Shown piece by piece: positions 1-8,214 of a stretch of DNA of 63,770 bases; the first letter of the stretch is position 1; each line of letters begins with the position of its first letter. The stretch comes from Cloacimonetes bacterium UBA5210 (GTDB lineage: Bacteria; Cloacimonadota; Cloacimonadia; Cloacimonadales; Cloacimonadaceae): NCBI GenBank assembly GCA_002412625.1, contig DHVK01000024.1:1-63770 (forward strand). Direction: 5' to 3'. The notes below the pieces were generated by a model. It saw only the letters and a program-made list of their open reading frames with translations, was not told where the DNA came from and ran no database searches. A program made the translations under genes and the position numbers.

Positions 1-125
1 AAATCTTCGAACAAGAGTGTGGTTCGGACGGCTCCATTGCCCCCGGGGTAAACCTGGGCAAAGAGACCGCTGCAAATTCCCAATCCTACGATCAGGAGTA
101 TGAATAACATCTTGTGTCTGTTCAT
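1..125 (-). CDS. N-terminus of an exported protein (partial)
   Basis: The first 41 codons of a minus-strand gene that runs off the left edge. The start is ATG at 123-125, with an AAGGAG ribosome binding site at 132-137. The translation begins MNRHKMLFILLIVGLG and continues through a hydrophobic stretch to LFAQ, a typical signal peptide ending in an A-x-A/AQ type cleavage region. The mature start (VYPGGNGAVRTT) is too short to assign a family. Secreted or outer-membrane location is inferred from the signal peptide only. Confidence 0.75.
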   Translation of the reverse strand, partial: MNRHKMLFILLIVGLGICSGLFAQVYPGGNGAVRTTLLFED

Positions 126-380
126 ACGTTTCTCCTTGTTTGAGTACATGTTTTTATCTTAATTTTAAGAATTCCATAGTGGCTTCTTAATTAGTACAAA
201 TAAATCTGAGCGCTTGTCCAAGAGCGGAATACCCGCAATGGCAGAACACGTCATTAATCTAACATGCCAGAATGATACCAAAACAGGATAAATCTTCGTT
301 ATCAAGGATGCAGCGCAGTGATTTATCGCCATGATTCATGGCAAAACATGCTTGTGTCTGCTGCTAAGCCTGATTTGTTG

Positions 381-460
381 AAGCAGGTTCAAGCTGAGTT
401 CAAGCTGTTATTATCGTATGACCACAGCTTGATAAGGGCTGGAAAAAAGGCTAAAACCAA
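381..460. repeat. Dispersed intergenic repeat, copy 1 (module B)
   Basis: Lies in the 370-bp gap 126-495, just beyond the 3' end of zupT. It contains a perfect hairpin TCAAGCTGT (400-408) / ACAGCTTGA (424-432). Related sequence occurs near 7758, 20458, 29583, 40641 and 48840. The rest of the gap (126-380) is AT-rich and probably holds the promoter of the leftmost gene; I see no convincing gene in it. Confidence 0.7.
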
Positions 461-495
461 GACAATGCCGGGAGCTTGTACTATGTTTGCAAGGG

Positions 496-1302
496 CTAAA
501 ACATGGCCAGAGAGACTGCCATGATCAGCATTCCGGCGATGAGGCCGGTGATGGCGACATGGTGTTCGGCATATTCCTCGGCTGTGGGCAGCAATTCATC
601 CAGCGAGATGTAAACCATGATTCCCGCCACAGAGGCAAAAACCAAGCCAAACGCCGCGTCATTCAGCACATTCTTTAGCAGAAAATACCCCAGAACTGCT
701 CCCACCGGTTCCGATAAGCCGGAAAGAAAAGAATAGAAGAAGGCTTTCTTGCGGCTTTTGGTGGCGTAATACACCGGCACGGAGACCGCGATGCCTTCCG
801 GGATATTGTGGATGGCAATCGCGATGGCAATGCTGATTCCCAAAGCGGGGTCCTTCATCGCCGCCATGAAGGTTGCCAGGCCTTCCGGGAAGTTGTGGAT
901 GGCAATCGCCAAAGCCGAAAACATGCCCATGCGCAAGAGCTTCTTATCATCCGGAATGGCGGTTTTCTTCTGCTCGCAGTCCATGTATTTCATTTCATGA
1001 GGATTTTCGTAGGAAGGCACCAGGTTATCGATCAAAGCGATCAAACCCATTCCGGCAAAGAAGGCAATGATGGTGTACCAATGCCCCATCCTAGCGCCGT
1101 AGTGTAAACTGAGTGATTCCTGGGCCTTGGGGAAAATCTCCACAAAACTAACATAGATCATCACTCCGGCAGACAGTCCCAGCGCGGCAGAGAGGAACTT
1201 TGGGCTGAACTTCTTTTGAGTAAAGGCCATCAGGGAGCCAATTCCCGTGGAGAGGCCGGCAAAAAGTGTCAGCCCAAAGGCAAAAAGAACGTTCTCTTGC
1301 AT
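496..1302 (-). CDS. zupT: ZIP-family metal (zinc) transporter
   Basis: A 268-residue inner-membrane protein of the ZIP family, ZupT-like, importing Zn2+ and possibly other divalent metals. The two family signatures are intact: HNFPEG at residues 136-141 and HNIPEG at 165-170, the metal-binding motifs of TM4 and TM5. About eight membrane segments are visible, with a short polar loop around residues 100-122. The length matches ZupT (about 260). Its ATG overlaps the stop of the upstream gene (TGATG), so it is translationally coupled as the last gene of the 496-7637 redox operon. Linkage to an envelope thiol system suggests supply of metal to, or protection from metal by, that system; this is inference. 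Confidence 0.93.
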   Translation of the reverse strand: MQENVLFAFGLTLFAGLSTGIGSLMAFTQKKFSPKFLSAALGLSAGVMIYVSFVEIFPKAQESLSLHYGARMGHWYTIIAFFAGMGLIALIDNLVPSYENPHEMKYMDCEQKKTAIPDDKKLLRMGMFSALAIAIHNFPEGLATFMAAMKDPALGISIAIAIAIHNIPEGIAVSVPVYYATKSRKKAFFYSFLSGLSEPVGAVLGYFLLKNVLNDAAFGLVFASVAGIMVYISLDELLPTAEEYAEHHVAITGLIAGMLIMAVSLAMF

Positions 1303-2642
1303 CAGCGCAGTTTCAGGATTTTACCGGTTTGTTTGGCGTTTTCCAAGCGGTAGAAATATACCCCGGCGGGTAGCTCTGAGGCGTCCCAATTTACTTGGGA
1401 GCTGCCTTGCTGAAGGTTAATCAGCGGCACGGTGGAGACGATCTGCCCGCGACTATTGTATATTTTCAGATTGGAGTTCAGCCCGGTTTTGGCGCTTTGA
1501 AGCTCGAAACTGAGGGTGTTTTGGAAGGGATTGGGCCATGCGCTCCGCACAGAAATCGAGGCGGGAGCCGAGATGGGGTCTGCGTTGCTCACATTCCCAA
1601 CTCTCAGACTGAAGGGGATGCGATATGTCTCGGAGCCTTCTTTCTGGATCACAAAATCAAACACCGCAAGACCTTCGCTATCGGCTACAACGTTCAGATC
1701 AAAGGTTTTGAAGCCATTTGCATCCACCGCGTGAGGTACCTGGAGGCCGCCGGGCAAGCAAGCGCCGTCTTCATCGCAGTAGTTCAGAAACCAGGTGGCG
1801 GGCGCGCTATGGATCTCGATGGAAGTGATAAAGGTACCGGCGGGACCAAGGTTGTGGACATAGAAGAAAGGTGAGAACAGAGTGAGGGGTTCGGTTTCGG
1901 TGAGGTTCCGGTCAAAGGGCACCGCTACGCGAATCTGTTGCTCGGGGACGGGCAGGGTGCTGACCGCTTGGATCACGGTCTTTGCCGGGACCTGGACAAA
2001 CGCTAATGCCCAGAGGTTGGCGCTATTCCAGGCGGGGTTTGGGCTCACGCTGAAGTTGAAGGTCTGGAAGTTTCCCTGTCCGGAGAGGGCGATCGCTTGG
2101 CTTTGCACATTGCGCACGAGGCGGGTGATGCCGTCTGCCACATTGTCTTCCACCAGATAGAACATCACGTTGCCGGCTTCAATGCTTTGTTCGGGGTGCA
2201 TCATGGTGACCTTGAAGGCATAGTTTCCGGTGCTGTGATTGGCGTTTTCCACCGTCATTTTGAGGGGTGAGGCCAAATAGCGGAATTGGTTGAGGGCTGT
2301 GCGGTAGAGGCTGCCGTCTGCCACGAGGTCATCGGAGCCGTCCACGCGGATCTTGCCATTGAAGAATACTGCGGGGAAGCCCAGGACTTCGTAGTAATCG
2401 AATCTCTCGTCCATTTCGGCAAAGCTGTATTCGCCACTTTCGGTAAGCAGACGGGGGATGATGATTTCTCCGGCATGCACTTCGCTTTCGATCACATCCA
2501 GTCCCTGTTGAGCAACGTTGCAAGCCGCACACCAGCTGGCGCCGAAGTTTTCTACCAAGGTGGTAGTGGGGTAAAACGGGGCGCTTTGCGCTGCCAGGAC
2601 GGCGATGCTAAAGCTAAGCATGACAAGCAATATCTGTTTCAT
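1302..2642 (-). CDS. Secreted thioredoxin-fold protein with C-terminal sorting domain
   Basis: 446 residues. The start is placed at ATG 2642 (MKQILLVMLSF) because it begins a signal peptide and has an AGGAG site just upstream; the longer open frame to 2708 has neither. A thioredoxin-like active site WCAAC sits at residues 37-41, very close to the mature N-terminus, as in Omp28-related proteins. The middle is beta-rich. The C-terminal ~80 residues (AWPNPFQNTLSFEL... to GKILKLR) form a FlgD-like/type IX-style sorting domain, predicting export and surface anchoring. It overlaps zupT by one base. The substrate is unknown; a disulfide role is inferred from CxxC and the neighbouring DsbD and TlpA genes. 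Confidence 0.8.
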   Translation of the reverse strand: MKQILLVMLSFSIAVLAAQSAPFYPTTTLVENFGASWCAACNVAQQGLDVIESEVHAGEIIIPRLLTESGEYSFAEMDERFDYYEVLGFPAVFFNGKIRVDGSDDLVADGSLYRTALNQFRYLASPLKMTVENANHSTGNYAFKVTMMHPEQSIEAGNVMFYLVEDNVADGITRLVRNVQSQAIALSGQGNFQTFNFSVSPNPAWNSANLWALAFVQVPAKTVIQAVSTLPVPEQQIRVAVPFDRNLTETEPLTLFSPFFYVHNLGPAGTFITSIEIHSAPATWFLNYCDEDGACLPGGLQVPHAVDANGFKTFDLNVVADSEGLAVFDFVIQKEGSETYRIPFSLRVGNVSNADPISAPASISVRSAWPNPFQNTLSFELQSAKTGLNSNLKIYNSRGQIVSTVPLINLQQGSSQVNWDASELPAGVYFYRLENAKQTGKILKLR

Positions 2643-2650
2643 TATGTCTC

Positions 2651-4096
2651 CTAAAATCTGGTAGTAAACTCTGCCCGAAGCCCCTCGAAGGGAGCCACAA
2701 AGCGGCACATGCCATTGCGGCAGACCTTTCCGCCCTGTTCTTTGCCGGCAAAGAGGATCAGGTCGCTATGTTCAAACACGGGATATTTGAGCTCGATATT
2801 GGGGTTATATTTGCTCTGCAAGATTGTGTCAAAATCCGCCCACCAGCTTTGCAGACCAAGGGAAACACCCAGTTTCCTGATCCGGAAATCCGCCTGCAAT
2901 AGCGGTTCGTAGTGGCTGGAAGTAGTTGCGCCGTGTTGCTTTTCTACGGTCTTGAATTCTGCCTGCAGATAGAGGGGCATACCGATGTTGCGGATATCAG
3001 CCCCAAGGGCAGGGTAGTACTCTTTTTGCCAGGTGCGGGCAGCGTCGTCCACCTTTTCGATGTGGCTCCAGGATGCCAGATAGGTGTTGCTTTCTCCGCT
3101 GTATTCCGCGCTGAAAAAGAGATCGTTCATCTGTTTGTCTTTGCTGCTGTCCCAGGCTTCGGCATAATCCGCGATCAGGTAGATGCTTTCAGCCAAATGG
3201 TAGGAAGCGCGGGCTTGCCAGCCCTCTTCATCCTGGCCGCTGCCCAGGGCATCAGAGAGGGTCTCGCCATGGTAGTTTGCCAGTGGAATGTCGTTCAGGC
3301 GGTAGTCAAAGCCCTCATAGTTTTTGTAGGAAGCGCCCACAATCAGGTCGCCAAACAGGTATTCGGCGTTGGCGTATAGGGCCTGGATGTTCCCGGAAGG
3401 GAGATTCCCCAGCCGGTATTCTTTGCCTGCGGCATACTCCGAGAAAGCTTCCAGACTTCCCAGGCTGAGCTTCATGCGTCCCGCGAAGACATCTCTGTGG
3501 CTGTAGCTGTTGAGCGGAGTCAGATCCCGAAACGCCATCGCTGAAGCGCCCAGGCGGACACCGGACAGCACGGGGTATTCCGCGTCTGCCCCGTAGGCCA
3601 GATCATAGCGGCTGAGATTGATCGGGCTGTTGATGGCACCATAGAGGGTTTTCAGTTTCAGTTTGCCGTCGTAGCGCATCAGGGCGCTTTGCAGGCGGTG
3701 ATCTTCATCAAACTCGATGTCTTCAAAGCTGCGGAAGACGATGCCGTTACCAAAGGTCTCTTCGGTGGTGCCCACATGCAGGCTGAAGAGATCGCGGTTG
3801 AAGCCGGCATAGAGCTCTTCCCACTTCACGCTGAGGCGGGCGGGATCGATCTCTTGCATCAGCTCTGTCTGTTCGTTTGAATATTTGGGCAGTGCGCTAT
3901 TGAGCACCATGCCAAAGCGAAAGTCCTGATAGCGCAGGTTGAACCCGAAACTATTGGAGAAATATGTATTCAGAGAATCCGGAGCGGTGCGATACACAAA
4001 CTGTGCTTCGTTGTAACCGTTTATCTGCAGGGCATTCTGTGCCAATAGCCCAAACATGGGCAGGATTAGCAGGATCACCAGTTTCCACTTCATCAT
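2651..4096 (-). CDS. Putative outer-membrane beta-barrel protein
   Basis: 481 residues with an N-terminal signal peptide (MMKWKLVILLILPMFGLLAQ). The rest is an alternating aromatic/polar pattern with many short strands (for example FGFNLRYQDFRFGMVLNS) and a C-terminal phenylalanine (EFTTRF), both hallmarks of outer-membrane barrels. It resembles DUF6029-type barrels but I cannot name the family with certainty. The start overlaps the TlpA stop (TGATG), so the two are translationally coupled; a second ATG three bases downstream is possible. In this operon it could be a channel or scaffold for the redox proteins; this is inference. Confidence 0.7.
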   Translation of the reverse strand: MMKWKLVILLILPMFGLLAQNALQINGYNEAQFVYRTAPDSLNTYFSNSFGFNLRYQDFRFGMVLNSALPKYSNEQTELMQEIDPARLSVKWEELYAGFNRDLFSLHVGTTEETFGNGIVFRSFEDIEFDEDHRLQSALMRYDGKLKLKTLYGAINSPINLSRYDLAYGADAEYPVLSGVRLGASAMAFRDLTPLNSYSHRDVFAGRMKLSLGSLEAFSEYAAGKEYRLGNLPSGNIQALYANAEYLFGDLIVGASYKNYEGFDYRLNDIPLANYHGETLSDALGSGQDEEGWQARASYHLAESIYLIADYAEAWDSSKDKQMNDLFFSAEYSGESNTYLASWSHIEKVDDAARTWQKEYYPALGADIRNIGMPLYLQAEFKTVEKQHGATTSSHYEPLLQADFRIRKLGVSLGLQSWWADFDTILQSKYNPNIELKYPVFEHSDLILFAGKEQGGKVCRNGMCRFVAPFEGLRAEFTTRF

Positions 4097-4653
4097 CAGT
4101 CCTTGTGATGCTCACCGGTGCAGGATCCGCAATGCTCATCTGTGTCACCGTGTTGTTTGTTGTCCTCTGCTTCGTCTTTCAAGCCCAGCAGGTTACGCAC
4201 GTGGCGCTCATAGACCTTCTCGGTGCCTGCTTCAAAGCCAACGTGGGTATATACTATCTCGCCTTCGCGATTCAGGATGAAGCTATGGGGAGGGTTCACC
4301 ACATTCAGCTTCTTGGCCAGGGTTTTATCCGGATCAAAGAGGTTGATGAACTTGAAGTTCTTGCTTCGCAGATAGCTCTTGGCGCGAGCTTGGGCTTTGG
4401 GCGCGTCGATGGAGATCATCACGACCGTGAGGTCTTCATACTTCTCCACCAGTGTGTTCAATGCGGGCATGGCTTCCTTGCAGGGTTTGCAATAGTCCGC
4501 CCAGAAGTCGATAATCACGGGGCCTTTCCCCAGCAGCGAGGCCAGGCTTACGTCTTCATGCGCCATGTTGGGTAGTCTGAAATCCGGCATCTTCTCCGCG
4601 AATACCGGTAGCAGCAGCAGGGTGAGGGCCAATAAGGCAAGTATCTTTTTCAT
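4096..4653 (-). CDS. TlpA-like periplasmic thioredoxin with His/Cys-rich tail
   Basis: 185 residues. A signal peptide (residues 1-19) is followed by a TlpA/ResA-type thioredoxin fold with the active site WADYCKPC (Cys55 and Cys58) and a cis-Pro region (VNPPHSF). It should reduce periplasmic or outer-membrane disulfides with electrons passed on by the DsbD-like protein encoded two genes upstream. Unusual feature: after the domain, roughly the last 20 residues are rich in His, Cys and acidic residues (HGDTDEHCGSCTGEHH), a plausible metal-binding tail. The start is ATG 4653 behind GGGAGAA. It overlaps the barrel gene by one base. Confidence 0.85.
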   Translation of the reverse strand: MKKILALLALTLLLLPVFAEKMPDFRLPNMAHEDVSLASLLGKGPVIIDFWADYCKPCKEAMPALNTLVEKYEDLTVVMISIDAPKAQARAKSYLRSKNFKFINLFDPDKTLAKKLNVVNPPHSFILNREGEIVYTHVGFEAGTEKVYERHVRNLLGLKDEAEDNKQHGDTDEHCGSCTGEHHKD

Positions 4654-4666
4654 ATCAATTCTCCCG

Positions 4667-5767
4667 TTATCTTGCGGATACAGAGTGGACTATGCCACCA
4701 TATATTGTCGCGTTGTTTACATAGGTCTGGGGGCGGTATTGGGCAAACACCACCAGTTTATAGTTTGAGGGCAAGCCATTTGTCATTTGCAGGCTGATGG
4801 GGATGCCCTGCTCCAGATTCTGCCCGGCAAGGGCTGTTCTGCCCACCGCGCGCACCACGTTGTGCAAAGGGTCACCGTTGATATTGGTCTGAGTAACTTC
4901 ATCGGTGATGATGAGATAGCTGAGATGCACATCGGTCATATCGATCGAGATATTCGGGCTGATATGCACCGTTGCACTGATCTGTTGCGCGTTGTGGGTG
5001 ATGTTGCTCAGTTCGTAGCTGATGGGTTCATCCACCGTGACCAGGCTGCCCACGATGCTCTCGTAATCAGCCAAAGCGGCGGCACTGCTTCCAATCACTT
5101 TAGCCGCGCCTTGAAATACTGCTGAAGGCGCACTATAAGCGCTGTAATAGCCGGAGGTATCATTGCCGGGAACCAACAGCGAGTTCGCGATGTGGTGTTC
5201 CAGATAGATGAAGTTCGGATACTGCGTTTGCAGCTGGTGCAGTTTAGCTTCGGAAGGAGGGCAATTGGGGCAGGTGTCGAAAGTGAAGTACTCCGCAATC
5301 ACCAGTTGTTTGCTTTGCGGGCCGGTACAGACTTTGTTGCCTTCCAGCACCCAGCCTTCGCCTTCACGGCGGATCTTTTCTCCGCTGAACAGGCTATCCG
5401 CCAGGACGGCTTTGGCGTCCGGGCCAATGATCTGCAAGCGCCAGTTGACCACGCCATTGTTGTTATCAAAAGTGCTGGACTGAGTATCGCTGATCACAAA
5501 GCTGATCTCTCCTCCACCCAGAAAGCTATCGATCCATGCCAGGCGCTCGCTTTTATCCACGCCATTGTGCATAAACTCTTCAGCATAGAAAGCGCGAATG
5601 GCATCCACTCCGCTATTGCTCACCGCAGTGAATGCCGTGGCCAGCGGGGCAAAGAACTCGGCATCGACATCCACAGCCTGCGGGGCGGTGAATTCGTGGT
5701 CAAAGCGGTCACAAGCCGCAAGGACAAGCAGCAGCAGACCAATCAGTAATATTAGGTTTTGCTTCAT
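4667..5767 (-). CDS. Omp28-like thiol-active lipoprotein
   Basis: 366 residues. The start at ATG 5767 (MKQNLILLIG) is chosen because it has a GAGGAAA site and begins a lipoprotein signal with lipobox LAAC (Cys19); the frame upstream to 5803 is open but lacks a site. A CPNCPP motif sits in a thioredoxin-like segment in the middle, followed by a beta-rich region like Omp28-related outer-membrane proteins (QLQTQYPNFIYLEHHI...). It is probably an outer-membrane-anchored thiol protein. It lies 10 bp downstream of the DsbD-like gene and 13 bp upstream of the TlpA-like gene, so it is likely part of the same electron relay. Function is inferred. Confidence 0.75.
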   Translation of the reverse strand: MKQNLILLIGLLLLVLAACDRFDHEFTAPQAVDVDAEFFAPLATAFTAVSNSGVDAIRAFYAEEFMHNGVDKSERLAWIDSFLGGGEISFVISDTQSSTFDNNNGVVNWRLQIIGPDAKAVLADSLFSGEKIRREGEGWVLEGNKVCTGPQSKQLVIAEYFTFDTCPNCPPSEAKLHQLQTQYPNFIYLEHHIANSLLVPGNDTSGYYSAYSAPSAVFQGAAKVIGSSAAALADYESIVGSLVTVDEPISYELSNITHNAQQISATVHISPNISIDMTDVHLSYLIITDEVTQTNINGDPLHNVVRAVGRTALAGQNLEQGIPISLQMTNGLPSNYKLVVFAQYRPQTYVNNATIYGGIVHSVSAR

Positions 5768-5777
5768 AATAGTTTCC

Positions 5778-7637
5778 TCAATTCGGCACTTTTGCCAGAG
5801 CATCCCGAATCATATTTTTACTGAGCAGCTCGGGGAACACCACGGGCTCTTCGCCGGGTATATAGAGCGCGTTGAATGGCACGCCCAGGCGCTCGTGACT
5901 TTTGATCCAGTCCAGCAGCACAGGGTCGTTTTTGGTGAAGTCTCCCTTCAATAATACTACGCCTTTGGCGGCAAAATCTTGCATGATATCTTTGGTGAAA
6001 AGCACCGTCTTTTCATTTGTTTTGCAATTTTTGCACCATTCTGCGCCCACATCCAGAAACACGCTTTTACCTTCTGAAATCAGCCGGGTATGAAGCTGGG
6101 GACTGAAGACATACCAACCCTCGGGAGCGTGGGGGGACTGCAGCATTTCGCTGCCCACGGGAATCACGGTTTGCTGATCAATGTGCTTATCCTTGAGGGG
6201 CAGATAGTACCACGAAGCGGCGATGATGATGACAAGCGGCAGGATGCTGAAGATCCATTGGGTGGCGCGGCTGTATTCAAAGCGCACGAACTTGCCATAG
6301 AGCCACACGGCAAAGCCCACGATCAGCAGATAGAAGATCACATTTGCCAGATACAGGCCGCTGGTCAGCGCGAGCGTGGTCTTCAGCATGGTATAGACCA
6401 GATAGAGCAGCACAAAGCCCATCAGCTCTTTGAAGAGCACCATCCAGTCTCCCGGTTTGGGAACGATCCGGAGCGCTTTGGGGAACATCCCGATCAGGAT
6501 GAAGGGGGAGGCAAAGCCCAGACCGATCATCAGGAAAAACAGCATGATCAAGGTCGGCGGCATCCGCAAGGCAAAAGGCAAGGCGACGCCGAGGAAGGGT
6601 CCCGTGCAGGAAATCGCCATCAGGAAGGCAAAGATTCCGCCAAAGAAACTACCGCTATAGCCGCCTTTAGCAGTAGCTTTGCTGGCAGCGTTCATCCCCG
6701 GCGCGGAGATCTCGAAGATGCCCAGCAGTGAAAGCGCAAAGACAAACACGATGGACAGCAGCGCAACCTGGAAATATGGGTTCTGGTTTTGCGTACCCCA
6801 TCCCGCAGATTGTCCTGCCGCCTGGATGCCGATGAAGATCCCAGCCAGCACCGAAAACGAGATCAACACGCCAATGGTATAGACCATCACATGGCGGAAG
6901 ACCTTGGAGCGGTCTTTCTGGGCTTGATTGACGATCGCCATGATGCGGATCGGTAAGATCGGCAACACACAGGGAGTGATATTCAAAATCAAGCCACCTA
7001 ACAAAGCAAAGAGCATGTATTTGATAATCTCTTGCCAGGCAGCGGATCTCGGGGGTGGCGTTGCTTCCGCGGGAGCATCGGCGGCAGCGGTTTCCGGGGC
7101 TGTCACAGGGCTCAGTTCGTCTGTAATGGCAGGCTCATCTTCCGCTAATTGAGTGACGGAGGTGGGCAGTTCTTCCGGCTGAGGGGCTGTTGCGGGAGCC
7201 AGAATCACGAAGCGCAGAGTGCCTTCCGCATCTTCCGGAGGGTCGCACATGCCGCTTTCATAACAGAGGTTATAGCTCATCAAAGCGCGCACGCTTTTTT
7301 CACCGGGGCGGGCATTGGCTCTCACCCGGAACGGCAAGCTGAGAGTTACTCTGGGATAATATTGCCATTCTGTTTCCGAAACCACTTTGGTGGGCTTGGG
7401 CAAAGTGAGCGTAGCGATCTCCAGATCAGGATGCTCCGCTTCCAGAACAAAATAGGGGTTATCGTTGGGGTCCACGCTTTGCTTACGGTCTGCCGGGATT
7501 TCCAAGGTGGCGCGGATAAATCCTCTATCGCCGGGTTTTAAGTTCTTTTCTGAAATACTGAATGTGACGGTCTGAGCTATCAAACTAAGGCTCATCAGCA
7601 GGAAGAATAAGACCAGCGCTCGGTTTTGGGGGCGCAT
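5778..7637 (-). CDS. dsbD: DsbD-like thiol:disulfide interchange protein
   Basis: 619 residues and the first gene of the operon. The start at ATG 7637 (MRPQNRALV) follows a GGAGG site. Domains in order: signal peptide; N-terminal DsbD-alpha-like beta domain with a Cys pair (NLCYESGMCDPP) near residues 125-140; a Pro/Ala-rich linker; a DsbD/CcdA transmembrane domain of about eight segments with conserved Cys residues in CVLPILPIR and SCTGPFLG; and a C-terminal thioredoxin domain with WCKNC. It carries electrons from cytoplasmic thioredoxin across the inner membrane to periplasmic thiol proteins, here probably the TlpA-like and Omp28-like products of the same operon. All redox-active Cys pairs appear present. 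Confidence 0.93.
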   Translation of the reverse strand: MRPQNRALVLFFLLMSLSLIAQTVTFSISEKNLKPGDRGFIRATLEIPADRKQSVDPNDNPYFVLEAEHPDLEIATLTLPKPTKVVSETEWQYYPRVTLSLPFRVRANARPGEKSVRALMSYNLCYESGMCDPPEDAEGTLRFVILAPATAPQPEELPTSVTQLAEDEPAITDELSPVTAPETAAADAPAEATPPPRSAAWQEIIKYMLFALLGGLILNITPCVLPILPIRIMAIVNQAQKDRSKVFRHVMVYTIGVLISFSVLAGIFIGIQAAGQSAGWGTQNQNPYFQVALLSIVFVFALSLLGIFEISAPGMNAASKATAKGGYSGSFFGGIFAFLMAISCTGPFLGVALPFALRMPPTLIMLFFLMIGLGFASPFILIGMFPKALRIVPKPGDWMVLFKELMGFVLLYLVYTMLKTTLALTSGLYLANVIFYLLIVGFAVWLYGKFVRFEYSRATQWIFSILPLVIIIAASWYYLPLKDKHIDQQTVIPVGSEMLQSPHAPEGWYVFSPQLHTRLISEGKSVFLDVGAEWCKNCKTNEKTVLFTKDIMQDFAAKGVVLLKGDFTKNDPVLLDWIKSHERLGVPFNALYIPGEEPVVFPELLSKNMIRDALAKVPN

Positions 7638-7756
7638 TAATACCTCCACAGAAATATCTGTTTTATATCAAATATGTTAATGCAGAAAGCATTCCATACC
7701 AAAGCTTATTTTATTATTGTGAACGATCATGCAAGCCCGCATTGCTTAAAGCGGAA

Positions 7757-7930
7757 TGAAGCTGATATCAAGCTGTTATAATCGGGTGAAGACAGCAAGA
7801 TAATGCCTTTATCTTGATGTGATCCCGGGACGATTAATGCGGGGTTCTATCTTCTATGGAGTTGATGCCCGGGGTACGGCCGGAACACGTCTCTCTGAGC
7901 CGTTTTTCTGTCAGATAGCACCCAACTCGA
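7757..7930. repeat. Dispersed intergenic repeat, copy 2 (modules B and A)
   Basis: Module B at about 7758-7808 (AAGCTGATATCAAGCTGTTA) and module A at about 7880-7925 (GGAACACG, then CCGTTTTTCTGTCAGATAGC). Both match the copy at 20336-20636. It lies in the 577-bp gap 7638-8214 between the dsbD start and the M29 stop. A short open frame across it (7834-8067, minus) encodes a peptide, CYLTEKR, that recurs wherever module A occurs, so it is not a real gene. Confidence 0.75.
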
Positions 7931-7985
7931 AACAAAAACAGCAGCCAACTCGAAGCTAGAACAGCACCCAACAGAAAGCAGCCCC
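7917..7985. repeat. Three tandem 23-bp units
   Basis: Units start at 7917, 7940 and 7963, each beginning AGCACCCAAC or AGCAGCCAAC, with the first two continuing TCGAA. The first unit overlaps the end of repeat module A, so the array seems to have grown out of that element. Confidence 0.65.
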
Positions 7986-8080
7986 AAAACGAATCAAAAA
8001 TATCACTAAGCTCTAAAGCAAAAATCCCCCCCACCCAAGATATCCGATTAGATGAATCCTCCGGCAAAATGGTCTTTGGC

Positions 8081-8122
8081 GGGTAATCGACAGAAAAACG
8101 TTTCGGGAGAAACGTGTTCCGG
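8081..8122 (-). repeat. Repeat module A, inverted copy
   Basis: Reads GGGTAATCGACAGAAAAACG followed by a perfect hairpin ACGTTTC-GGGA-GAAACGT and GTTCCGG. This is module A on the opposite strand to the copy at 7880, leaving the two in inverted orientation about 150 bp apart. Confidence 0.7.
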
Positions 8123-8152
8123 TCGCGTTCCGGGCCACGATAAGTATCTTCT

Positions 8153-8188
8153 AAAAAAAACCACCACTCCGAAAGCTCGAAGTGGTGG
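8153..8188 (-). terminator. Rho-independent terminator of the M29 aminopeptidase gene
   Basis: Stem CCACCACT (8161-8168) / AGTGGTGG (8181-8188) with eight A on the plus strand at 8153-8160, which read as a T-run on the minus strand. It lies 27 bp beyond the stop at 8215 and ends the Rex/DUF6754 region transcription unit. Confidence 0.85.
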
Positions 8189-8214
8189 TGGGGATCAAAC
8201 TAAGGGGCAGTTGT

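Noticed and set aside
318..678. Two short plus-strand frames near copy 1 of the repeat
   Set aside because: They run through repeat module B and into the antisense of zupT, with no ribosome binding site.
7834..8067. 77-residue minus-strand open frame
   Set aside because: It is the translation of repeat module A and the 23-bp tandem units; the same peptide CYLTEKR appears at 20522-20722 and 59365-59625, in other copies of the repeat.
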